Assembly (NCBI GenBank): GCA_002419365.1
Contig: DIGA01000103.1
Span: 1-12,872, forward strand
Direction of reading: 5' to 3'
Length of the DNA: 12,872 nt
Source of the DNA: Mageeibacillus sp. UBA5734
Lineage (GTDB): Bacteria; Bacillota; Clostridia; Saccharofermentanales; UBA5734
The notes beneath the pieces are model-generated. The model did no database searches, was not told the DNA's origin, and saw only the letters and a list, made by a program, of their open reading frames with translations. Positions 1 through 9,345 of this stretch are shown here, piece by piece. Every line of letters begins with the position of its first letter. Within the stretch, counting starts at the first letter, position 1. The translations under genes and the position numbers were made by a program.

Positions 1-56
1 CCTGCAAGGGGGAGCGTTCTTTTTTTGTCTCAATAATCGATTGGGGATAATTCGTA

Positions 57-1196
57 TCAGCCGGAGCCTTCTGGCGCTGAAGCAGCACTGTCAGATGGGA
101 AAAACCTGCGCACAGAAATGAGCGTTTGCCACAAGGTCTCATCTTTGGCCGGGTCAAGAAGCCGGATCGATGACCGTCCCTGGTTTTCAACCAGCAGGCT
201 GTTAGGGGTGATGCAGATCGCCATCTGGTCCAGATCTGAAAGGCTGCCACTGCGGCTAAAAAACAGGATATCGCCAGGCATCAGGATCCGGGGGTCCACG
301 AGGCCAGTCTCCTCGACTCTCACCAGGCTGACCGCCTGGCCTGACTGGAGCTGGCCAGACATCTGGCGTGGCACATCAAGTCCATTGACGGCAGCACTGA
401 CGTATACGATCCCCGGAATAGAAGCGCCATAAATCGTCACACCATGGTCCAAGGTCGTCACATTGAGGAACGTCAGGGCGGTTGTTGTCAGATAGCGGGC
501 GCCCTCAGCTACTGGCACAACCCTGCCATCCGGTGGCAGGATGATCAGGCCATCGTCACTGATCCAGCCAGATTCACCACTGGGAAGCAGGACGCGCGAA
601 ATGCCGTCGCCACGGTAGTCAGCGTAGAGGACCGTACCCATCATGACTTCAGCGACCAGGGTTCCCGTTTTGGCATGGCTCATGATCCGTTTGGATCCGG
701 TTGCAACAACCAGCTTGTTGACTGCCAGTGAAGGTTCCGCAGCATCACAAAAGGTCGAAAGATCGCTTTCCCTCATATATCCAGTGAAACCATCCTGGAG
801 CTCAACCTTCCTGAATCCGTAATGGGTCGGCTGGTCGATCAATGTGACTGGTTCGTTGTACAGAACCTGGACCAGGCGTCTGGCTTTGATGTCAGGGGCA
901 TCATAGACATCGGCCACCGGCGATAGGACAACACGGTCGAGTTCTGTGTAGCTGCGACTGATTTGCTGGCCCTCGGCATCGCGGTTCTGGCCCAGGTTAA
1001 TGATACGGCGGGAAATTGTCGGGGCCAGGTAAAACACGGTCAGGATGATGGCGAGCAGCGTGACCAGGGGTGCAGTCCAGTACGGCAGCCGGCTTTTTTT
1101 CTTGTCTACAAATACATTTTCCCGGTAAATCGGCCAGTATTTGTCAATGTGCATCGGGGGTTCATATGGTTTGGGCTTCTTGGTGAAAAGCTTCAT
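57..1196 (-). CDS. Membrane-anchored SH3/NlpC-P60-like protein, probably catalytically inactive
   Basis: This 379-residue protein starts with a short basic cytoplasmic stretch, followed by one membrane segment at about residues 41-60 (PLVTLLAIILTVFYLAP). The bulk is therefore predicted to lie outside the membrane. Two SH3-like beta segments follow, at roughly 90-145 (ending in GFTGYMRESDL) and 165-218 (ending in SGESGWISDDG). The C-terminal third, about 250-365, has the layout of an NlpC/P60 peptidase, with a PGDILFF motif at 307-313. However, the usual DCSG motif reads SIPG (Ile260 where Cys is expected), and the usual HVGIY reads QMAIC (Gln324 where His is expected). I infer a wall-binding or scaffolding role rather than peptidoglycan hydrolysis. 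Its ATG overlaps the acpS stop codon in an ATGA, so it is translationally coupled as the last visible gene of the dnaD operon. The fold assignment rests on motif pattern only. Confidence 0.72.
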   Translation of the reverse strand: MKLFTKKPKPYEPPMHIDKYWPIYRENVFVDKKKSRLPYWTAPLVTLLAIILTVFYLAPTISRRIINLGQNRDAEGQQISRSYTELDRVVLSPVADVYDAPDIKARRLVQVLYNEPVTLIDQPTHYGFRKVELQDGFTGYMRESDLSTFCDAAEPSLAVNKLVVATGSKRIMSHAKTGTLVAEVMMGTVLYADYRGDGISRVLLPSGESGWISDDGLIILPPDGRVVPVAEGARYLTTTALTFLNVTTLDHGVTIYGASIPGIVYVSAAVNGLDVPRQMSGQLQSGQAVSLVRVEETGLVDPRILMPGDILFFSRSGSLSDLDQMAICITPNSLLVENQGRSSIRLLDPAKDETLWQTLISVRRFFPSDSAASAPEGSG

Positions 1197-1645
1197 CGCT
1201 GGACTCCCGGGAAGACAGGATCATTTTTGTCAACCTGAGGTGACTGGTCTGCCTGGTCCGCACTCAACAGTACACAGAAGGCCTGGGCAAGGTCCTGGTC
1301 GTGCGTCAAGCTGATCGAGAGGGAGAGTCCGCCCAAAGCTTCATAGCGAGTCTGAGCTGCACCATGCAGGCAGGCGAAGGGAGCCCCGCTTGTCTGGTTC
1401 AGGATCTCGATATCCGTCCATTGGATGCCCGCCGGTCCAATTCCGGTCCCGAGTGCTTTGGCTACAGCTTCTTTGGCCGCAAAGCGTGCTGCCAGGGAAG
1501 TGTAGCGAATCGATCCGTCGGGCAAAGTGCAATAAGCTTTTTCAGACGCAGTAAAGATGCGCTCCAGAAAAGGTTTGCCCTGGCGCATGATGGCCTGCTC
1601 AATCCGGTGGATATGGACGAGATCGGTACCGCACAAGACCTGCAC
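1193..1645 (-). CDS. acpS: Holo-[acyl-carrier-protein] synthase (AcpS)
   Basis: AcpS transfers 4'-phosphopantetheine from coenzyme A to the serine of apo-acyl carrier protein, activating it for fatty-acid synthesis in the cytosol. The 150-residue product shows the family signature: an N-terminal GTDLVHIHRIE with the metal-binding Asp8, and ARFAAKEAVAKALGTGI with Glu59 and the following Lys. A C-terminal strand, LSLSISLTHDQDLAQAFCVLL, corresponds to the conserved SISH-type region. The family is usually about 120-130 residues. Here about 20 extra polar residues follow the core (from about 128), with no recognisable motif. The start is GTG with a GGAG six bases upstream, and it follows the dnaC-like stop by two bases. 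The 3' end overlaps the next gene by four bases. Its position behind replication genes, rather than next to alr or a lipid gene, is somewhat unusual. Confidence 0.95.
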   Translation of the reverse strand: MQVLCGTDLVHIHRIEQAIMRQGKPFLERIFTASEKAYCTLPDGSIRYTSLAARFAAKEAVAKALGTGIGPAGIQWTDIEILNQTSGAPFACLHGAAQTRYEALGGLSLSISLTHDQDLAQAFCVLLSADQADQSPQVDKNDPVFPGVQR

Positions 1646-1647
1646 AG

Positions 1648-2661
1648 TCAGCTCCGGCGGCGCCGGCCCTGCTCCAGGCGGACATCAGGGCCAAAGAACC
1701 TGTAGATGGCAAAACTGCCCATCAGGCGACTGAGCAGTCGTTCATCGTAGGTGTCGCGCAAAGCAGCCGGATCGGCATTGCTGGAAATGACGGTGGCAAG
1801 ACCCTGGCCGGTCCGGCGGTCGATGATTCCGAGCAAATCGGCATAGCGACTGGCAGCTGCAGGTTCCGTGCCCAAGTCATCGACGAGAAGCAATTCAGCA
1901 TGAAACACGAGATCATGCAAGGCAACAGCCTGCTCATAGCGGATTTCATCCGGATGAAAGGAGGCCAGCATGGTGCGATAGTTGCTCATGATCTCAAACA
2001 GGTCAGGAGCCGTGGTATAGAGAATGGAGCGGCCCTGGTCGAGCAAGGCATTGGCCACGCAGGCCATGAGGAAAGTCTTGCCCGTTCCAGGCGGGCCAAC
2101 GAACAGGAGGTTGCGTTGCCTGGGTTCATCAAACTGGCTGACATATTGTTCACACACCTGGCGCAGAGCCTGGATCTGTTCGCGCGGTGAGCGCTCGGTC
2201 CGGTAGCGGCCGGGATCTTTTTGATCGGAGAACAGGGTGGCATCAAAACGGGCAAAAGTCTGCCCGGCCAGATTATGCAAATTCGCCTGTTCAGATAAAA
2301 GCGGGACCAGAATCTGGCGGTAGCAGGTGCAGCGCTGGCCATTGGCGACACCTGTATCCTGGCAGAGCGTGCAGGTCGGACGAATCTGGTCAAAATCGGG
2401 ATCAATCCCGGACTGGGCCAGGATAGCCTGGCGCCTGAGCTCGAGTTCCTGCCGGCGGGATTCAGCCCTCTGGGGTCGGCCTGGTTCGATGATCTCAAGC
2501 AGCATGTCTGCCCCGGCCGTTGCCAGCTGGCGGTCCAGTGCAGCCAGGTCCGGGCACGACTTGTAGACATCATCGCGCCTGCGGACTCGATCTGTCTGCG
2601 CCTGCTGCCGCCTGCGGTCATATTCCCGGGCGATCGCCCGGGCAATGGATGCCTGTTCCAT
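1648..2661 (-). CDS. dnaC: DnaC/DnaI-like helicase-loader ATPase
   Basis: This is a AAA+ ATPase of the DnaC/DnaI/IstB group, expected to load the replicative helicase onto DNA with the help of the DnaD-type protein encoded just upstream. From the ATG at 2661 it is 337 residues. The N-terminal half is Arg/Gln-rich and helical. A putative zinc-binding element follows, CTLCQDTG...CTC (Cys97, 100, 111, 113), as in DnaI-type proteins. The ATPase core has Walker A GPPGTGKT at 189-196, Walker B LLLVDD at 257-262, a sensor-like VISSN near 291-295, and DERLLSRL near 306-313 carrying the likely arginine finger. An in-frame TTG at 2676 would add five residues. I prefer the ATG because GAGGA at 2670-2674 sits eight bases before it. 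Helicase-loader function is inferred from family and neighbour. An IS21 IstB helper is unlikely because of the Cys cluster and the DnaD context. Confidence 0.9.
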   Translation of the reverse strand: MEQASIARAIAREYDRRRQQAQTDRVRRRDDVYKSCPDLAALDRQLATAGADMLLEIIEPGRPQRAESRRQELELRRQAILAQSGIDPDFDQIRPTCTLCQDTGVANGQRCTCYRQILVPLLSEQANLHNLAGQTFARFDATLFSDQKDPGRYRTERSPREQIQALRQVCEQYVSQFDEPRQRNLLFVGPPGTGKTFLMACVANALLDQGRSILYTTAPDLFEIMSNYRTMLASFHPDEIRYEQAVALHDLVFHAELLLVDDLGTEPAAASRYADLLGIIDRRTGQGLATVISSNADPAALRDTYDERLLSRLMGSFAIYRFFGPDVRLEQGRRRRS

Positions 2662-2669
2662 CCGTCCTG

Positions 2670-2674
2670 TCCTC
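2670..2674 (-). promoter_or_regulatory. Shine-Dalgarno for dnaC-like gene
   Basis: GAGGA, eight bases before the ATG at 2661, overlaps the dnaD-like stop codon. It favours that ATG over the TTG at 2676, which has no comparable site. Confidence 0.6.
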
Positions 2675-3773
2675 AATCCGTCTGTCCAAGTTCACCCGGG
2701 GATACCGGCTCGACTTGGGAATCACGCTTGCCTGATGTGTCCGATATTGCCTGGGCATCCGTCTGCGGGTTGTCATAAAAGGATTCAAAAAAATCGGCTG
2801 CATAGTCACGTTGATCGAAATTGCCAATCGACTGGCGACGTGCAGAGGTTGCCGAGCTGCCAGACTGGCCATGGCGGGCCCTCTCGCTACCAAGGCGGGC
2901 TGCCTTTTCTTCTTCGTAAGATTTGACCTGTTCGATCGTCCGAAGCTGGTTGGAAAACCATTCCTGGATGATCTTGTCGATAAACTCCAGATTGGGATTG
3001 GCCAGTTTGACTGTTTTGCGCAAGGCAATTTCGATGACATCGAAGTCATAGTTGTATTGTTCAATCCAGCGCGAAACGATCTCTTCATCGTACTCAGTCA
3101 TGGTTTTCCTGAGCTTTTTGCCGACCTTGTTGACCGCTTTGTTGACCTTGTCATAGGCGAGGAAATAGTTGTTTAGATCCTGGTACGTGACAATCTTCCG
3201 GGCAGCCCAGTTTTCTGCAACCCGGTTGATGTAGGCTTTGCTGTTAAGCTTGTTCCGGCGCGAGCACTCCTGGAACAAGGCATAGATCACCTCTGGTTCA
3301 AACTGGTAGCGGTCAAACCAACTCTCGATCTCGGCATACCATGAAGGAGCCATGAGCCCCTGGAAAAAGGTCTTGGCAATATCTTTGAGCAGTTTTTCGC
3401 GGAGCGTGAAGCGATTGATATCCTGCTCATTTTCATCTGGTGGCATGCTGGTGCGGGGACGATACGTCCGCTCGATTTCACTGGCCTTGATATCGGTCAG
3501 CTCCAGGGAACGGTCATGAATGACCAGAAGTCCTGCCTGGGCCAGCTCCAGATTGGCTGCCTTGATCGTATCCGGATCGGAACCAAGCCGCCGGGCCAGG
3601 TCCGCCTCTGTTGTCTGGCGACTGTTGCGCGCAGTCATGAGCAGATAGAGATACACTTTGACAGAGAGGCCGCTCAGAGAGGGCATCAATTCGGTTATGA
3701 AAATGTCCGGAACAAGCGTATCGGACAAGAGTAGTTTGCGGCTTTCATCTATCTGCATGGTGTCTGGTGTCAA
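2673..3773 (-). CDS. DnaD/DnaB-family replication initiation protein
   Basis: This 366-residue protein has an N-terminal winged-helix-like part, about 27-97 (SGLSVKVYLYLLMTARN, then TEADLARRLGSDPDTIKAAN), typical of the DDBH1 region of DnaD/DnaB. After a linker come two helical DnaD-type (DDBH2) segments. The first, about 123-205, contains YINRVAENW (181-189). The second, about 225-285, contains FIDKIIQEW (264-272). Both match the YxxxIxxxW DNA-binding pattern, the second with Phe for Tyr. The C-terminal 80 residues are polar and probably disordered. Such proteins remodel DNA and help the DnaC/DnaI loader deliver the helicase in Firmicutes. The gene is immediately followed by that loader, with the TGA overlapping the loader's potential TTG. 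The start is uncertain. A GGGAGG lies one base before the TTG at 3773 (too close) and 16 bases before the ATG at 3758 (too far). Confidence 0.88.
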   Translation of the reverse strand: MTPDTMQIDESRKLLLSDTLVPDIFITELMPSLSGLSVKVYLYLLMTARNSRQTTEADLARRLGSDPDTIKAANLELAQAGLLVIHDRSLELTDIKASEIERTYRPRTSMPPDENEQDINRFTLREKLLKDIAKTFFQGLMAPSWYAEIESWFDRYQFEPEVIYALFQECSRRNKLNSKAYINRVAENWAARKIVTYQDLNNYFLAYDKVNKAVNKVGKKLRKTMTEYDEEIVSRWIEQYNYDFDVIEIALRKTVKLANPNLEFIDKIIQEWFSNQLRTIEQVKSYEEEKAARLGSERARHGQSGSSATSARRQSIGNFDQRDYAADFFESFYDNPQTDAQAISDTSGKRDSQVEPVSPGELGQTD

Positions 3774-3800
3774 GCCTCCCTATCACTGGCAAAACGATTC

Positions 3801-3851
3801 GAGCAAAAAGGCTCGCCCTTTCGGTCTGAGCAAAAAGGCTCGCCCTTTCGG
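3801..3851. repeat. Tandem 24-bp duplication of half a terminator
   Basis: A 24-base unit occurs at 3801-3824 and identically at 3828-3851, separated by three bases (TCT). The unit contains GGCTCGCCC, one arm of the nifJ terminator. Only the second copy is followed by the complementary arm (GGGCGAGCC, 3850-3858). The first copy thus looks like a slippage or recombination duplicate of one half of the hairpin. It lies in the expected 5' leader of the dnaD operon. Confidence 0.9.
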
Positions 3852-3861
3852 GCGAGCCTTT
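3834..3861 (-). terminator. Rho-independent terminator after nifJ
   Basis: There is a perfect 12-bp stem, AAAGGCTCGCCC at 3834-3845 against GGGCGAGCCTTT at 3850-3861, with a four-base TTTC loop (GAAA on the transcribed strand). For leftward transcription the stem runs into five U residues. It begins 41 bases past the nifJ stop codon. In the opposite direction it also ends in TTTATTAT, so it could work both ways, although no rightward gene arrives here. Confidence 0.9.
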
Positions 3862-3890
3862 ATTATAGCATGTTTGCCGGACTATGTTGA
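3862..3890 (-). promoter_or_regulatory. Candidate promoter of the dnaD-dnaC-acpS operon
   Basis: On the minus strand TCAACA (3885-3890) is followed by a 17-base spacer and TATAAT (3862-3867). A TGC immediately upstream of the -10 makes it an extended -10 box. It lies between the nifJ stop and the terminator. Transcription would begin near 3855, inside the terminator's first arm, so transcripts from this promoter could not form the full stem. This is a sequence match only. Confidence 0.6.
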
Positions 3891-3901
3891 GTTTTGTCGG
3901 C

Positions 3902-7438
<3,537 letters not shown>

Positions 7439-7543
7439 GTGACACTCTCCTTTAATAAGTTCGATAATGGATCACAAAGAGTCATCCTGTAAGCCCGGCA
7501 GACGGTCGCGCGGACTGGCGCGGAAGGCGTCGAGCCAAACGCA

Positions 7544-7572
7544 ATTATAGCACAATTCCGTAACGATGAACA
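7544..7572 (-). promoter_or_regulatory. Candidate nifJ promoter (extended -10)
   Basis: On the minus strand a perfect TATAAT (7544-7549) is preceded by TGC, forming an extended -10. The -35 at 17-base spacing is weak (TGTTCA, 7567-7572). Transcription would start near 7537, giving a leader of about 100 bases before the nifJ ATG. The TGCTATAAT core is the same as in the candidate promoter at 3862. Confidence 0.7.
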
Positions 7573-7605
7573 CGGATTGGAGGCTAAAATGAGCACATTT
7601 GCGGT

Positions 7606-7641
7606 TTGTTTATCACAATTTATTCAAATTCGTTTATAAAC
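7606..7641. promoter_or_regulatory. A+T-rich segment with inverted motifs upstream of nifJ promoter
   Basis: In a G+C-rich neighbourhood, this A+T-rich block contains TTGTTTATCACAA (7606-7618), whose ends TTGT/ACAA are inverted, and the perfect palindrome GTTTATAAAC (7632-7641). It sits upstream of the nifJ -35 and just after the gpmI terminator. It could be a regulator site or an A+T-rich promoter-enhancing element. No known operator consensus is matched convincingly. Confidence 0.3.
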
Positions 7642-7645
7642 AGAC

Positions 7646-7689
7646 AGCCCGGGCAACCTTCTGCCAGACTTGGCAGCGTTGCCTGGGCT
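7646..7689 (-). terminator. Terminator-like hairpin after gpmI
   Basis: Two nested stems: outer arms 7646-7657 and 7678-7689 pair over 12 positions with one mismatch, and inner arms CTGCCA (7661-7666) and TGGCAG (7671-7676) close a four-base loop. It begins 13 bases past the gpmI stop. The following leftward sequence is only moderately U-rich (GTCTGTTTAT), so termination strength is uncertain. Confidence 0.65.
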
Positions 7690-7701
7690 CTCTTGTTAAG
7701 A

Positions 7702-9252
7702 TCAGATGATCAAACTGTGGCCGGTCATTTCCTGAGGCTGGGGCAGCTCCATCAGGTCGAGCATGGTGGGGGCCAGATCAGCGAGGACACCTTCCTGCAG
7801 CTGGATGTTGCCATCCCCGACCGCAATCAGGCGTACCGGCAACGTGGTGTGGGCAGTGAAAGCGCCACCAGTTTCCGGATCGATCATTTGCTCGGCATTA
7901 CCATGGTCAGCCGTGATCAGGGCAATGCCGCCCTGGGCCAGGATCGCGTCGACAACCTGGCCGGTGCAGGAATCAACGGCTTCGACGGCCGCAACCGCTG
8001 CTTCGAAGACGCCCGTATGGCCGACCATGTCGCAGTTGGCGAAATTGAGGATGATGACATCATATTTGCCTGAGTTGACCCGCTTGACGGCTTCCTCTGC
8101 AACCAGGTAGGCGCTCATTTCCGGCTGCAGGTCATAGGTCGCCACTTTGGGTGACGGGATGAGACAGCGATCTTCACCGGGGAATTCTTTCTCGACACCA
8201 CCGTTGAAAAAGAAGGTGACGTGGGCATATTTCTCGGTTTCAGCAATGCGCAGCTGGGTCAGTCCGTTCTGGGAGATGTAGTCGCCAAAGGTATTGGTCA
8301 AGCTGGTCGGATGGTAGGCAACTGTCAGGCCGGGGAATTCGTTAAAGGTCTTGTCATACTGGGTCAGGGTGATGTAAGTCAGGGGGAAGTGGCCCTTAGG
8401 CAAGGCAAAACCGGAAAAATCTGGTTGCATGAAGCAACGGGTGATTTCGCGGGCACGGTCGGGGCGGAAATTGAAGAAGATCACGCTGTCGTTGGCCTGG
8501 ATGGTCGCGACCGGATTCCCATTTTCCGTGATGACGGTCGGAATGACGAATTCATCCATCACGCCAGCTTCATAGGAAGCAGCGACCGCGGCGACGGCAT
8601 CGGTGGCCTGGTTGCCTTCGCCCATGACCATCGCACGGTAGGCTTTTTCGACACGATCCCAGCGATTGTCACGGTCCATGGCATAGTAGCGGCCCATGAT
8701 CGAGGCAATCTTGCCGATACCGATTTCCTTGAGCTTGGCCTCGAGTTCCTCGGTAAAGCCCTTGGCCGAATCCGGCGGAACATCGCGGCCGTCAAAGAAG
8801 CAGTGGACATAGACATTTTCCAGTCCCTGGCGCTTGGCCAGCTCGACCAGGGCATACAGGTGGGTGTTGTGGCTGTGGACGCCGCCGTCTGAAACCAGGC
8901 CAAACAGGTGCAGGGCCGTGCCTTGGGCCTTCGCGTTCGCAATCGCTTTGAGCAGCGCGTCATTGGTGAAAAAATCACCGTCGCGGATGGATTTTGTGAT
9001 ACGGGTCAGTTCCTGGTAGACAATCCGGCCGGCGCCGATGTTGGTATGGCCGACCTCGGAATTGCCCATCTGGCCGTCGGGCAGTCCGACATCCATGCCG
9101 CTGGTGCGGACCATGGTGTTCGGGTATTCAGCCAGATATCGGTCAATATTGGGTGTTTTGGCCGCCTTGACGGCATTGCCGATGGTTTCGTTGTTGACCC
9201 CGAAACCGTCCAGAATGATCAGGGCGACGGGACGTTTGGGTAAGGTTGTCAT
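7702..9252 (-). CDS. gpmI: 2,3-bisphosphoglycerate-independent phosphoglycerate mutase
   Basis: GpmI interconverts 3- and 2-phosphoglycerate in glycolysis through a phosphoserine intermediate, using two metal ions. The 516-residue length is normal. Visible landmarks are the N-terminal metal site LIILDGFG (Asp15) and GQMGNSEVGHTNIGAG with the nucleophile Ser65. The phosphotransferase lobe carries HCFFDGRDVPP and a later RPDRARE. The C-terminal metal ligands are DHGNAEQM (Asp449, His450) and HTTLPV (His468). A GGAG sits eight bases before the ATG. The gene follows the PGK-TIM fusion by 93 bases with no promoter that I can see in the gap, so it is probably co-transcribed with it through an intervening hairpin. 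No eno or gap gene adjoins it here. Confidence 0.98.
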   Translation of the reverse strand: MTTLPKRPVALIILDGFGVNNETIGNAVKAAKTPNIDRYLAEYPNTMVRTSGMDVGLPDGQMGNSEVGHTNIGAGRIVYQELTRITKSIRDGDFFTNDALLKAIANAKAQGTALHLFGLVSDGGVHSHNTHLYALVELAKRQGLENVYVHCFFDGRDVPPDSAKGFTEELEAKLKEIGIGKIASIMGRYYAMDRDNRWDRVEKAYRAMVMGEGNQATDAVAAVAASYEAGVMDEFVIPTVITENGNPVATIQANDSVIFFNFRPDRAREITRCFMQPDFSGFALPKGHFPLTYITLTQYDKTFNEFPGLTVAYHPTSLTNTFGDYISQNGLTQLRIAETEKYAHVTFFFNGGVEKEFPGEDRCLIPSPKVATYDLQPEMSAYLVAEEAVKRVNSGKYDVIILNFANCDMVGHTGVFEAAVAAVEAVDSCTGQVVDAILAQGGIALITADHGNAEQMIDPETGGAFTAHTTLPVRLIAVGDGNIQLQEGVLADLAPTMLDLMELPQPQEMTGHSLII

Positions 9253-9273
9253 GGCAAGGGCTCCTTTCGATGC

Positions 9274-9314
9274 AAAAGGCCGGGATCCTGCCCTGTTGGG
9301 CAGGGCCCTCGGCC
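9274..9314 (-). terminator. Terminator or attenuator hairpin between pgk-tpi and gpmI
   Basis: On the minus strand, arms spanning 9298-9314 and 9278-9293 pair as three G+C-rich helices: GGCC/GGCC, GGG/CCC and CCTGCCC/GGGCAGG, with an AACA loop and small bulges. The helix ends directly in TTTT. The gpmI Shine-Dalgarno follows about ten bases later. The U tract is short, so partial termination or mRNA-end protection is as likely as full termination. An alternative hairpin, AGGGCC-GAG-GGCCCT, competes for the same bases. Confidence 0.6.
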
Positions 9315-9345
9315 CTGGTGGATGAATCAGGCGCGGCTGGCCAAA

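Noticed and set aside
1..56. Terminator or gene beyond the SH3 protein at the left edge
   Set aside because: There is a run of seven to eight T on the plus strand, but no stem of useful length in the 56 bases shown. The operon may continue outside the window.
1648..2661. IstB-type transposition helper of an IS21 element
   Set aside because: No IstA transposase or terminal repeats are present. The Cys cluster and the DnaD-type neighbour fit a helicase loader.
2662..2676. TTG start for the dnaC-like gene
   Set aside because: No Shine-Dalgarno precedes it at proper spacing, whereas the ATG five codons later has one.
3801..3851. Start of a CRISPR array or other repeat array
   Set aside because: Only two copies with a three-base separation, and the unit is half of a terminator hairpin.
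7439..7537. Riboswitch in the roughly 100-base nifJ leader
   Set aside because: Only a short GCGC-type hairpin is visible. I saw no conserved aptamer core of a class I know.
8221..8892. Open frame of 223 residues opposite gpmI
   Set aside because: Same codon-bias shadow. gpmI carries all catalytic motifs on the minus strand.
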